DNA of 64,000 nucleotides from an uncultured Muribaculaceae bacterium (GTDB lineage Bacteria; Bacteroidota; Bacteroidia; Bacteroidales; Muribaculaceae). Positions 37,012-45,731 of this stretch are shown here, in pieces (within the stretch, counting starts at the first letter, position 1; every line of letters begins with the position of its first letter). The stretch is from the NCBI GenBank assembly GCA_910577585.1, contig CAJTNN010000012.1:1-64000 (forward strand). The letters run 5' to 3'. The position numbers were made by a program, and so were the translations under genes. The notes below the pieces were generated by a model. The model had not been told where the DNA came from and made no database searches. It worked only from the letters and a program-made list of their open reading frames with translations.

Positions 37012-37992
37012 TCAGGCATTACGGTAGCGGTGGCGCAGCAGCAGCTTAAGCGCCGAAGCGGGCAAAATGGCCGACAGGAGCGCCGCCACACGGTTGACAG
37101 GGCGCACGCGGCTATCGAACAGCGAGCCACGCCGCAGAGACTTTATGGTATGCATGCACTCAGCTATATGGCGCTCGCGCGCCGACGGGTCAAGCGTGGT
37201 GTCATTGAGCAGCAGCCCCAGCATATTGAAATTTGCAGAAAGGCGACGGTCGGCAGCCGCCGATGCTATCTGCGGATATGAAGTCTGCATGAATTGATGG
37301 AGTCGGCGCGTCACATCGAGCACCACCAGCCGGCGCTCATTGAAAGTGTGTATGATGCTGCCCGGGCGCTGACGATAGTAATAGACCGTGGCATCACACA
37401 CCACATAGCGCCGCGCCCGCAATGCCAGACGGCAGAAAAGGTCAAGGTCCTCATATAATATGCCAGGCTCAAAAGCGATGTCGTCCCATATATGGCGGCG
37501 ATAAAGTTTGGCTGACATTGAAGAGGTCACTCCCCGCTGATAAAGACTCGCTGCGGCAGCCTCCTCGCCGGTGAGCCTGCGGCATCCCATCCCGGCAGGG
37601 CGCACCGGATGAAGGTTGACCTCCTTACCCTCGTCAAACTCCACCATTCCACCCTCGACGATATCGGCATCCTCGCGGCGCATCACATCGAGCATCCGCT
37701 CAAGCGCATCGCAGGGGAGAAGGTCGTCGGAATCCACACATGCTATCACATCACCCTGCGCCACTGCCAGCGCGCGATTACGCGCCGCCGAGGGTCCGGC
37801 ATTCAGCTGCGACATGACGCGCACCCGCCCGTCAGCCGCCGCATAGCGCTCAAGAATCGACAGTGTCGCATCCGTACTGCCGTCATCGACCGCTATCACC
37901 TCCAGGTCGGCGCAGGTCTGGGCAAGCACGGAGTCGAGTGTGGCCTCAATCCATGGCTCAACATTATAGCATGGCAGTATTACCGATATCAT
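37012..37992 (-). CDS. Family 2 glycosyltransferase
   Basis: The 326-aa enzyme starts MISVILPCYNVEPWIEATLDSVLAQ (GT-A nucleotide-sugar fold) and has VDDGSTD and the metal-binding VDSDD (about 90). These enzymes transfer a sugar from a nucleotide donor to a surface polysaccharide or other acceptor on the cytoplasmic side. The C-terminal 100 residues carry many Arg and could contact membrane or acceptor. No polysaccharide cluster is adjacent, so the acceptor is unknown. Confidence 0.88.
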   Translation of the reverse strand: MISVILPCYNVEPWIEATLDSVLAQTCADLEVIAVDDGSTDATLSILERYAAADGRVRVMSQLNAGPSAARNRALAVAQGDVIACVDSDDLLPCDALERMLDVMRREDADIVEGGMVEFDEGKEVNLHPVRPAGMGCRRLTGEEAAAASLYQRGVTSSMSAKLYRRHIWDDIAFEPGILYEDLDLFCRLALRARRYVVCDATVYYYRQRPGSIIHTFNERRLVVLDVTRRLHQFMQTSYPQIASAAADRRLSANFNMLGLLLNDTTLDPSARERHIAECMHTIKSLRRGSLFDSRVRPVNRVAALLSAILPASALKLLLRHRYRNA

Positions 37993-38083
37993 CAGTGTCT
38001 GAATTACCTATGAAGGGGTTATACTCTTTGCGAAATTATAAAATGAAGCAATGAGGGGTCAAATGTAAGGAATCGACCCTTTC

Positions 38084-38638
38084 TCAGGCGTCGCCAAGAA
38101 GTTTATAGAGTTCCCACATGGCGATTCCGGCCGAGGTACTCACATTGAGAGAGTGCTTCGTGCCGTGCATCGGTATCTCTATCGTCAGATCAGCCATGTC
38201 GGCAATCTGCTGGTTGACTCCATGCACCTCATTGCCCACCACCAGCAAGACGCCACGCCGCTGCCTCATCGCATCGCGCTGCAGAGGGAGCCGGCGCAGG
38301 TCGACCGAATTATGCGTCTGCTCAAGCACACAAACCATCCATCCATCGCGCTGCATTGCCTCAGCCTCAGCCAAGGCATCCTCCACATGCCGCCAGCTCA
38401 CACTCTGCTCCGCACCGAGAGCCGTCTTCGAAATCTCGGCCGAAGGGGGAGTGGCCGATATGCCCGCCATGATGAACTCACCTATAAGAAAGGCATCGGC
38501 AGTGCGGAGCATGGCCCCGATATTCTGCGCCGAACGCACATTGTCGGCCATCACCGCTATCGGCAATTTGTGGAGGTCGTGGTACTCCTCAAGGGTGCAA
38601 TTCGTGAGCTCGAGTATATTCTTTTTCTTCTTCTCCAT
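38084..38638 (-). CDS. SpoU/TrmH-family RNA 2'-O-methyltransferase
   Basis: The 184-aa enzyme has the three SPOUT motifs: DNVRSAQNIGAMLRTAD (about 32-48), LLVVGNEVHGVNQQIADMAD (about 131-150), and IPMHGTKHSLNVSTSAGIAMWE (about 155-176). The knotted fold binds S-adenosylmethionine and methylates a ribose in tRNA or rRNA. The short length resembles TrmL/TrmH-like members, but the exact target base is not predictable. The N-terminus is Lys-rich (MEKKKKN). Confidence 0.9.
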   Translation of the reverse strand: MEKKKKNILELTNCTLEEYHDLHKLPIAVMADNVRSAQNIGAMLRTADAFLIGEFIMAGISATPPSAEISKTALGAEQSVSWRHVEDALAEAEAMQRDGWMVCVLEQTHNSVDLRRLPLQRDAMRQRRGVLLVVGNEVHGVNQQIADMADLTIEIPMHGTKHSLNVSTSAGIAMWELYKLLGDA

Positions 38639-38862
38639 CTCTGAAAACTGAGACCGAAGTTGCTTAAATTTTTTACGAAAAATATAAAATGAAGGAATTT
38701 TTTCCAGTCAAGCCGCAGCCTCGGCTACACCATATTATCAATTCATTTTATACGCATAAAAATGCAATTGATATTCCATATCCGAACGCACTGCTCAGCC
38801 ACCAAAGCGCATCATAGCATTGCTAAATTCAGTGGAGTGGTATGGCGTGGTACCCCAGCGCT

Positions 38863-39798
38863 TCAAGAGAGCTCAAGCATACGGTTGATGGGGCGCAGCG
38901 CACGCTCGGCGACCGCCGGATCGACATGAATCTCTGGAGCCTCATTAAGCAGTGCGTCGCGCACCTTCTGCAGCGTGTTGAGCTTCATGAAATCGCACTC
39001 GTTGCACTGGCATTCGGCATCCTCGGCCGGAGCCGGAAGAAACACCTTCTCCGGGCACTTGTTGCGCATCTCGAAGAGTATGCCGCTCTCGGTGACCACG
39101 ATAAACTCACGCGCATCATCGGCCGCAGCAAACTCAAGCAGCGCGGCTGTAGAGCCCACCTTGTCGGCAATCATCTGCAGCGGACGTCGGCACTCCGGAT
39201 GGACCAGAATCTTCGCCCCCGGATGCTCGCGCTTCATCTCGAGAATCTTCTCTATCGAGAAACGGTCGTGGACATGGCATGCGCCATTCCAGAGCAGCAT
39301 CTGGCGCCCTGTGACAGAATTTATATATTCCCCCAGATTATGGTCGGGGCCGAATATGATTTTCTCATCCTCCGGCAGCGACTCTATAATCTTGCGCGCA
39401 TTGCCCGAGGTGACCACAATATCAGTATGAGCCTTCACTGCGGCCGACGTATTGACGTAGCTCACCACAGTGTGGTCAGGATGCTCAGCCACGAAAGCCG
39501 CGAACTCCTCAGGGTCGCAACTGTCGGCCAGCGAGCAGCCGGCAGCCATGTCAGGCACGAGCACCCGCTTGTCGGGGCAGAGAATCTTGGCGGTCTCACC
39601 CATGAAATGCACGCCACACATCACGATGATGTCGGCATCAGTCTGCGCCGCCTTGCGGGCAAGAGCCAGAGAGTCGCCGATGAAGTCGGCAATCTCCTGA
39701 ATCTCCTCGCGCGTATAATAATGTGCCATTATCAGTGCGTTCTTCTCAGTCTTGAGCCGGAGTATCTCTTTTTTGAGTTCTGACATGGGTTTCTCCAT
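38863..39798 (-). CDS. nadA: Quinolinate synthase A
   Basis: NadA condenses iminoaspartate with dihydroxyacetone phosphate to quinolinate in NAD biosynthesis and needs a [4Fe-4S] cluster. The 311-aa protein has the repeated-domain motifs MAHYYTREEIQEIADFIGDSL, VMCGVHFMGETAKIL, VPDMAAGCSLADSC, and HPECRRPLQMIADKVGSTAAL. A C-terminal CQCNECDFMKLNTL segment supplies further cluster Cys. I keep the ATG at 39798; a Met 4 residues later is also possible. It lies beside the candidate origin. nadB and nadC are not in the window. Confidence 0.93.
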   Translation of the reverse strand: MEKPMSELKKEILRLKTEKNALIMAHYYTREEIQEIADFIGDSLALARKAAQTDADIIVMCGVHFMGETAKILCPDKRVLVPDMAAGCSLADSCDPEEFAAFVAEHPDHTVVSYVNTSAAVKAHTDIVVTSGNARKIIESLPEDEKIIFGPDHNLGEYINSVTGRQMLLWNGACHVHDRFSIEKILEMKREHPGAKILVHPECRRPLQMIADKVGSTAALLEFAAADDAREFIVVTESGILFEMRNKCPEKVFLPAPAEDAECQCNECDFMKLNTLQKVRDALLNEAPEIHVDPAVAERALRPINRMLELS

Positions 39799-40275
39799 AG
39801 TTATTATTTGATTTATAAATTTTAAAATTCAATTAATAAAAATATCAACAACAATATATGCTGTCAATAACTGACAATAACTTTCGGCCTAAAAATTTGG
39901 ATATGTGGATATTGACATCGCATATCAGCTTTTTTGACAGGTTATTGACATGCCGTATCTCTCATTATCATTGAGATACGGAGTTTATTGACAACCTTGT
40001 TGAGATGGCAAAGATAGTCAATAAATTCGGATTTGAGGGCATAGGCATGTCTAAAAGATGTTGAAAAGGGTGTCGGTTATCGACAGGGTGGTCAATGACC
40101 CGGCGGGGAGTGGGGTGAGAATGAGGGGGATGTAAAAAATAGTGTATTTCCAAATTAAGGGCCTATATATTTGTTGACGCGTTTTTGACATGGTTATTGA
40201 CCGGTTTTTCAAGGCTTTTTGACAAGTTATTGACAGGTTATTGACAAGCAGTTCCGGGATGTCGATAACCCGCGC
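39799..40275. other. Candidate chromosomal replication origin (oriC)
   Basis: Between nadA (-) and pyrH (+) is a gene-free region. It starts with an AT-rich tract (39800-39860) suitable for unwinding and holds many DnaA-box-like 9-mers. TTATTGACA occurs at 39942-39950, 39985-39993, 40227-40235 and 40238-40246, TTATTGACC at 40194-40202, TTTTTGACA at about 39931, 40182 and 40216, and the reverse form TGTCAATAA at 39862-39870, with weaker copies between. E. coli-type boxes are TTATNCACA, one base different. Strand composition flips here: C exceeds G on the + strand to the left (for example G10/C22 in 16801-16860, G12/C30 in 8101-8160) and G exceeds C to the right (G26/C9 in 44701-44760, G27/C11 in 42301-42360). 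dnaA is not adjacent. Confidence 0.7.
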
Positions 40276-40366
40276 GACAAGATGGCGGATGCATTAATAT
40301 ATAGGGAGGTGATACTTCTTCATAAAAAAGATAAGCTCTGAGGTGGGCTTCAATAAAAAAAAGGGT

Positions 40367-40374
40367 TATATTTG
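40367..40374 (+). promoter_or_regulatory. Promoter -7 box of pyrH
   Basis: TATATTTG matches TAnnTTTG and lies only 18 nt before the pyrH ATG, implying a leader of about 10 nt. Confidence 0.6.
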
Positions 40375-40392
40375 TAAAAAAAATGAGTAGAG

Positions 40393-41100
40393 ATGAAATT
40401 TGACAGAATACTTCTTAAACTTTCAGGCGAATCCCTGATGGGAGAGCAGGGTTATGGCATCGACAGCAAGCGTCTGGCATCATATGCGGCTCAGATCAAG
40501 GATGCGGTTGAGCATGGTGTGGAGGTGGCCATCGTGATCGGTGGCGGCAACATCTTCCGCGGACTGAGCGGAGCCTCCAATGGTTTTGACCGTGTGAAGG
40601 GTGACCAGATGGGTATGCTCGCCACGGTGATAAATTCGCTGGCTCTGAGTTCGGCACTCGAGTCGATAGGTCAGCCGGCTGTGGTGCTTACGGCCGTGGG
40701 TATGTTCCCCATCGGTGAGCCCTATTCGAAGTGGAAGGCTATAGAGGCTCTGAAGCAGGGTAAGGTGGCCATCATCAGTGCCGGTACGGGCAACCCCTAT
40801 TTCACCACCGACACCGGTTCGGCTTTGCGGGCCATCGAGACCGAGGCCGACGTGATGCTCAAAGGCACGCGTGTGGATGGTGTCTACACCGCCGACCCCG
40901 AGAAGGATCCTACCGCCACCAAGTTTGACACCATCACCTACGACGAGGTGCTTGGGCGCAATCTGAAGGTGATGGACCTCACCGCCACCGCCCTCTGCAA
41001 GGAGAACGGCATGCCCATCTATGTCTTCAATATGGACATCGAGGGTAATCTGGCAAAGATGCTCGCCGGCGAGAATGTGGGCACCTTCATCCACCCCTGA
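40393..41100 (+). CDS. pyrH: Uridylate kinase (UMP kinase)
   Basis: PyrH makes UDP from UMP in pyrimidine synthesis; the bacterial enzyme is of the amino-acid-kinase family. The 235-aa protein starts MKFDRILLKLSGESLMGEQGYGID (phosphate loop) and has IVIGGGNIFRGLSG (about 47), the UMP site, and MLKGTRVDGVYTADPEKDP (about 155). It ends in GENVGTFIHP. It sits next to the candidate origin, is strongly G-biased on the coding strand, and is followed by frr 173 nt later. Confidence 0.95.
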   Translation: MKFDRILLKLSGESLMGEQGYGIDSKRLASYAAQIKDAVEHGVEVAIVIGGGNIFRGLSGASNGFDRVKGDQMGMLATVINSLALSSALESIGQPAVVLTAVGMFPIGEPYSKWKAIEALKQGKVAIISAGTGNPYFTTDTGSALRAIETEADVMLKGTRVDGVYTADPEKDPTATKFDTITYDEVLGRNLKVMDLTATALCKENGMPIYVFNMDIEGNLAKMLAGENVGTFIHP

Positions 41101-41273
41101 CAAGCCCCTTGGCAGGAGTGCGGCTGAGGCTTGAATCAGACCGCGCATATCAGGATAAAGCGCCCATAGCGATGCTAAAGATATTGCAAGAAAATGGCCG
41201 GAATGGCCGACTTGCATACCGACCCTGAAGGCGTGATTAAATAATGCATAAAAATCAAAAAAAATACAAATAT

Positions 41274-41834
41274 ATGGAATTAAAGGAATATCTTCAGAAT
41301 GCAGAGGATTCGATGCAGCTTGCAGTCGAATATCTCGACGACACACTCTCGCACATCCGCGCCGGAAAAGCATCGGCGCGTCTGCTTGATGCGATACGTG
41401 TGGACTACTACGGTTCGATGGCTCCGATCTCGAATGTGGCCAATGTGAGTGTGCCTGACGCGCGCACCATCGCCATCACTCCCTGGGAGAAATCGATGTT
41501 CAAGGAGATTGAGAAAGCCATCATCAATTCAGACCTCGGCATCATGCCCGAGAATAATGGTGAGGTGATACGTCTGTCGATTCCGCCGCTGACCGAGGAT
41601 CGCCGCAAGGCTCTGGTGAAGCAGTGCAAGGCTGAGGCAGAGAATGCCAAGGTGTCGGTGCGCAATGCCCGCCGCGACACTATCGATGCGCTCAAGAAGG
41701 CTGTGAAGGCCGACGGCATGCCTGAGGATGTGCAGAAGGATGGCGAGGCATCGGTGCAGAAGCTCCATGACCGCTATATCAAGAAAATCGACGATGCCTT
41801 TGCCGAGAAGGAGAAGGAGATACTGACTGTCTGA
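41274..41834 (+). CDS. frr: Ribosome recycling factor
   Basis: Frr splits the post-termination ribosome with EF-G. The 186-aa protein starts at ATG 41274 ([21 protein letters not shown]); an upstream ATG at 41244 would add 10 unlikely residues. Conserved parts are [24 protein letters not shown] and [19 protein letters not shown], and the charged C-terminal helix ([14 protein letters not shown]). It follows pyrH as in many bacteria. A perfect terminator comes after it. Confidence 0.95.
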   Translation: MELKEYLQNAEDSMQLAVEYLDDTLSHIRAGKASARLLDAIRVDYYGSMAPISNVANVSVPDARTIAITPWEKSMFKEIEKAIINSDLGIMPENNGEVIRLSIPPLTEDRRKALVKQCKAEAENAKVSVRNARRDTIDALKKAVKADGMPEDVQKDGEASVQKLHDRYIKKIDDAFAEKEKEILTV

Positions 41835-41907
41835 TCCATCATATCTTGACCGCGGGCTAATGATGTAATCACGCGGTGTCAGATTACAGGCAGGCTACTA
41901 ATAACAT

Positions 41908-41958
41908 TCCGAGGGGTATGCCCGACGACGCATTCAGACGTCGGGCATACCCCTCGGA
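41908..41958. terminator. Strong bidirectional terminator after frr
   Basis: CCGAGGGGTATGCCCGACG and its exact complement form a 19-bp perfect stem with an 11-nt loop, followed by ATTTATC. It lies between convergent frr and nhaC. Confidence 0.85.
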
Positions 41959-41995
41959 TTTATCTATGCGGAGATGAAGTGGGGGAGGAGGATGG

Positions 41996-43489
41996 TCAGT
42001 CGGTGAGCTGAGCCGGACATTCAAGTCCGGGGGCTTCATCGGCGGCCGATGCGGCGGCCGGACGCGAGATGATGCGGAAGCCGCTTATGGCTATCAGCAG
42101 GCTCATAAAGGGGCTCAGATAATTGAAGATGCAATAGGGAAGGTAGGAGAGTGTGGCCACTCCGAGCACCGCTGACTGGGTGACACCGCAGCTATTCCAG
42201 GGAATCAGCACCGAGGTGACCGACACAGAATCTTCGAGTGTGCGGCTGAGCAGGCGCCCTTCGAGGCCGAGACGGTGGTAGAGGTCGCGGTACATGTTGC
42301 CGCCGATGATTATCGAGAGGTATTGGTCGGCGGTGGCGGCGTTGAGGAACAGGCCGGAGGCGGCTGTGGCACCGACGGCGCTGATGCGGTTGCGCAGCAC
42401 AGATGTGAAGGCTTCGGTGATGCGGCGCAGCAGTCCGGTGCCCATCATGATGCCTCCGAAGACCATGGCGCTGAGGATAAGCCATATTGTGGGGAGCATG
42501 CCGAGCATCCCGCCGGTGGCCACGAGTTCATCGAGGGCGGCGTCGCCGGTGGCCACGGCTGTGTCGGTGAGCAGGATGTGGGCCCCGGCAGCGAGTTGAT
42601 GCAGCAGGTCGCCCCCGCCGATTTCAGCAATGATCTGGGGCTGGAATATGAAGATGCCTATGAGTCCGAGCAGCGACGATATACCGAGGGTGAAGAGTGT
42701 GTTGACGCGCAGCAGAATCAGAGTCACCGTGCAGGCCGGAATCACAAACAACCATGGGTTGAGGTTGAAGGTATCCGCCAGCGCCGCGGTCATGGAGGTG
42801 TGGGTCGAGGCAGCCGAGAGAGGCATGAGGATGCCGGCGATTGTAAACACCGCCAGCGCTATTATCAGCGAAGGGATGGTGGTGATGAGCATATAGCGGA
42901 TATGCACGAATAGATTCACCTTGGATGATGATGCCGCCAGCACAGTCGTGTCGGAGAGTGGTGAGATTTTATCGCCGAAATACGCCCCTGAAATAATAGC
43001 TCCGGCGCTCCAGGCCGGCGAGAATCCGAGCAGTGTGCCGATGCCGATAAAGGCCACGCCGATAGTGGCGATTGTAGTCCAGGAGCTGCCGGTCAGCAGG
43101 GAGATGAGCGCACACACGCAGCAGGCTGTGAGCAGAAACAGCGGCGGATTGATATACTGCAGTCCGGCGCTGATAAGAATGGGCACTACTCCTGAGAGCA
43201 TCCATGTGGCCGAGACGGTGCCGATGAGCAACAGTATAGGCACTGCCGGAAGAGTCTGCCGCGCGGCGGTGCGCAGTCCATCTGCCAACTCCTTGCGTGA
43301 GCAGCGTCGGCCCATGCCTATGGCCAGAGCCACGGCCGCGGCGCCGAGCAGCATTGCATAACTATAGTCGGCCACGAAACCGGAGCCTTTGACTATCAGA
43401 GCCGTCACCACACACACCAGGAGCGTGATGACAGGAAGGAGAGCCTGGATGACTGGAATTTTCTTCATCTGAATGATTTGTGGGTTCAT
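41996..43489 (-). CDS. nhaC: Na+/H+ antiporter, NhaC family
   Basis: The 497-aa integral membrane protein has about 12 hydrophobic segments and the NhaC-type stretches GSSWTTIATIGVAFIGIG (about 153), GAYFGDKISPLSDTTVLAASS (about 187) and NAATADQYLSIIIGG (about 385). Such proteins exchange cytoplasmic Na+ for H+ or carry organic anions, helping pH and salt balance. The start is uncertain: ATG 43489 or MKKIPVIQ at 43468. Alternative: a malate/lactate antiporter relative. It is convergent with frr and divergent from the gene at 43888. Confidence 0.88.
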   Translation of the reverse strand: MNPQIIQMKKIPVIQALLPVITLLVCVVTALIVKGSGFVADYSYAMLLGAAAVALAIGMGRRCSRKELADGLRTAARQTLPAVPILLLIGTVSATWMLSGVVPILISAGLQYINPPLFLLTACCVCALISLLTGSSWTTIATIGVAFIGIGTLLGFSPAWSAGAIISGAYFGDKISPLSDTTVLAASSSKVNLFVHIRYMLITTIPSLIIALAVFTIAGILMPLSAASTHTSMTAALADTFNLNPWLFVIPACTVTLILLRVNTLFTLGISSLLGLIGIFIFQPQIIAEIGGGDLLHQLAAGAHILLTDTAVATGDAALDELVATGGMLGMLPTIWLILSAMVFGGIMMGTGLLRRITEAFTSVLRNRISAVGATAASGLFLNAATADQYLSIIIGGNMYRDLYHRLGLEGRLLSRTLEDSVSVTSVLIPWNSCGVTQSAVLGVATLSYLPYCIFNYLSPFMSLLIAISGFRIISRPAAASAADEAPGLECPAQLTD

Positions 43490-43737
43490 GCCTTATGGTG
43501 CGCAGAGTGATGCATGTGCACCGGGATGGGCATGTCGGACCCTGGTTGATAAAAATAGGAAGTCTTGATAATTCTCCAGTAGATGACGCTGTTTAGAGCT
43601 TCTATATCTAAATAGCTTCAATGGTGAAATTTTCCGGCTGCTGACAGCCCCGAGGAAATCACTTCATGGGGCGGTAAACCGATATAAAAAATATATTGTT
43701 ATGATAATAACGCATGGTGACACTATTTTATGATATT

Positions 43738-43789
43738 CCACTATGAACTGATTTAAACTTTTTACGAAAACTAAAAATCAGTTCAGTGG
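43738..43789. repeat. Short derivative of the nested inverted-repeat element, copy 3
   Basis: GAACTGATTTAAACTTTTTACGAAAACTAAAAATCAGTTC (43745-43784, key ends GAACTGATTT/AAATCAGTTC) equals the right-hand 33 nt of copy 1 in reverse complement, joined directly to its other end. CCACT/AGTGG extends the stem on both sides. It looks like an internally deleted copy. It sits about 100 bp upstream of the AAE transporter gene. Confidence 0.7.
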
Positions 43790-43887
43790 CTCACGATACA
43801 TTTTGTGGGTCTGGCAGTAATAACGTGTTAATAATGTGCGTATTTTTAGTGCGAAACAACATTTTTTTAATAAATAGAACGTAATTT

Positions 43888-45588
43888 ATGGATTTCTGTC
43901 TTGGTATATTGCGTCAGAATCCGGTGTTGGTGCTCTTTCTGACGGTAGGACTCGGCTTCTGGGTGGGTAAGTTCAAGTATAAGAATTTCTCGCTCGGACC
44001 CGTCACATCTGTATTGCTGATAGCCATCGGAGTGGGGCAGCTTGGCATCGAATTGTCGTCGCAGATCAAGACGGTGTTCTTCATGCTGTTCCTCTTCTCG
44101 GTGGGCTATAGTGTGGGTCCGCAGTTTTTCCGTTCGCTCAAGGGGATGGGTCTGAAGCAGGTGCTCTTTGCGGTGCTGATGAGCGCCACATGTTTTGGCG
44201 CGACCTTCCTGATGGCGAAGTGGATGGGATATAACAAGGGTGAGACTGTGGGTATGTTTTCGGGCTCGCAGACCTGCTCGTCGCTGCTGGCAGTGGGTGG
44301 CGATGCAATTGGCAACACCAATGTGGCTGCCGACCTCAAGCAGTCGATGATCGACATCATGCCGGTGTGTTATGCCGTGACCTATGTGTTCGGCACTCTG
44401 GGCACCGTCATCATGCTCGGCACGTTGGGCCCATGGTTTCTTGGTGGCCTCGACAAGGTGAAGGCTGAGGCCGCGCGGCTTGAGGCAGAGATGAATGAAT
44501 CGTCGTGGAAGTCAGATCCGGTGAATATCAATGCACTGCGCACAGTGGCGTTTCGCGCCTTCGAGGTGCGTCAGCCATATTTTGCGGGTGGACATAAGGT
44601 GGAGACCATAGAGCATTATCTGCGCACACTCGGCAAGATACTTTATATAGACCGCATCCGCCGTCCTGACGGCAGCATAGAGGTGGCCACACCTGAGAGT
44701 GAGATACGTGTGGGCGACAAGGTGGTGGTGTGCGGACGCCGTGAGTTTCTGATGGAGAACAAGGGTTTTCTCGGTCCGGAGATCAACGATACCGAATTGC
44801 TGGAGTATCCGATGGAGCGCATTCCGGTGCTGGTGACCTCGAAACTCGTGGTGGGGAAGAGCCTCAAGGAGCTGCGCGACAGTCATTCGATGCATGGCAT
44901 AATGATAGAGGAGGTGATTCAGGACCATGAGCCTACGCCGGTGACTGAGGATCTGGTGTTCCGTCGGGGCGATACACTCGTGCTCGTTGGGCGCAAGGAG
45001 AATCTGCGCAAGGTGAGCGAGAAGATAGGTGTGCTTGATGTGCCCACCACGCGCACCGACATCATGTTTCTGGGATTGGCCATATTTATCGGAGCATTTC
45101 TCGGTGCGATACCGTTGGTAATCGACGGGGTGCCGATCAGTTTCGGTGTGAGCGGCGGCAGCCTTATCGCCGGTCTGGTGTTCGGATGGCTCCGCACGCG
45201 CCGGCCGAAATACGGATATATTCCTGCTCCGGCCCTTTGGCTGATGAATAATCTCGGACTGAATACCTTTATCGCCGTCATAGGCATAGATGCCGCGCCG
45301 ACGTTTGTAAGCGGTCTGCATCAGGTGGGCTGGGGGTTGCTTGGTGTGGGTGCGATAGCCACGTTGATTCCGCTTGTGGTGGGATTGGTGCTGGGCAAGT
45401 ATGTATTCCGCTTCAATCCGGCCCTGACACTTGGTTGCTGTGCGGGCACACGCACATGTACAGCTGCCCTCGGTGCGGTGCAGGAGTCGATAGGGTCGAA
45501 TCTGCCTACGCTCGGCTATACGGTGACCTATGCTGTGAGCAATGTCCTGCTCGTGATATGGGGCATAATCACCGTGGCGCTGATATAA
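43888..45588 (+). CDS. AAE-family (AspT/YidE-like) transporter
   Basis: The 566-aa protein has two halves of about five transmembrane helices (about 1-180 and 390-566) around a cytoplasmic part with two TrkA-C/RCK_C-like domains (about 205-380, with EIRVGDKVVVCGRREFL and LVFRRGDTLVLVGRKENL). Each half carries a repeated motif: GSQTCSSLLAVGGDAIGN and AGTRTCTAALGAVQE. Members exchange aspartate for alanine or move dicarboxylates; the substrate here is unknown. It has its own promoter region and is on the leading strand. Confidence 0.88.
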   Translation: MDFCLGILRQNPVLVLFLTVGLGFWVGKFKYKNFSLGPVTSVLLIAIGVGQLGIELSSQIKTVFFMLFLFSVGYSVGPQFFRSLKGMGLKQVLFAVLMSATCFGATFLMAKWMGYNKGETVGMFSGSQTCSSLLAVGGDAIGNTNVAADLKQSMIDIMPVCYAVTYVFGTLGTVIMLGTLGPWFLGGLDKVKAEAARLEAEMNESSWKSDPVNINALRTVAFRAFEVRQPYFAGGHKVETIEHYLRTLGKILYIDRIRRPDGSIEVATPESEIRVGDKVVVCGRREFLMENKGFLGPEINDTELLEYPMERIPVLVTSKLVVGKSLKELRDSHSMHGIMIEEVIQDHEPTPVTEDLVFRRGDTLVLVGRKENLRKVSEKIGVLDVPTTRTDIMFLGLAIFIGAFLGAIPLVIDGVPISFGVSGGSLIAGLVFGWLRTRRPKYGYIPAPALWLMNNLGLNTFIAVIGIDAAPTFVSGLHQVGWGLLGVGAIATLIPLVVGLVLGKYVFRFNPALTLGCCAGTRTCTAALGAVQESIGSNLPTLGYTVTYAVSNVLLVIWGIITVALI

Positions 45589-45731
45589 GTTGGGCTGCGT
45601 TGATAAGTGATTAATGACATAAGTGATTATAAGTGATGCCGTGCATCGCAGCGCGTCGTGTAGGCGACGCCGACTGCGGTGCACGGCATTTATTGCGTAT
45701 GATTGATTCAGCCTCTTACGCTGCGGGGCTC

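Noticed and set aside
39799..40275. TTATTGACA cluster considered as plasmid-type iterons
   Set aside because: It lies between core chromosomal genes (nadA, pyrH) with no rep gene, and coincides with the strand-composition switch, which fits a chromosomal origin better.
42275..42913. Long + strand frame opposite nhaC
   Set aside because: It is the antisense shadow of a clear 12-helix transporter; composition is Gly/His-rich with no signal or domain. Similar shadows opposite mutS, korB, nadA and the AAE transporter were left out for the same reason.
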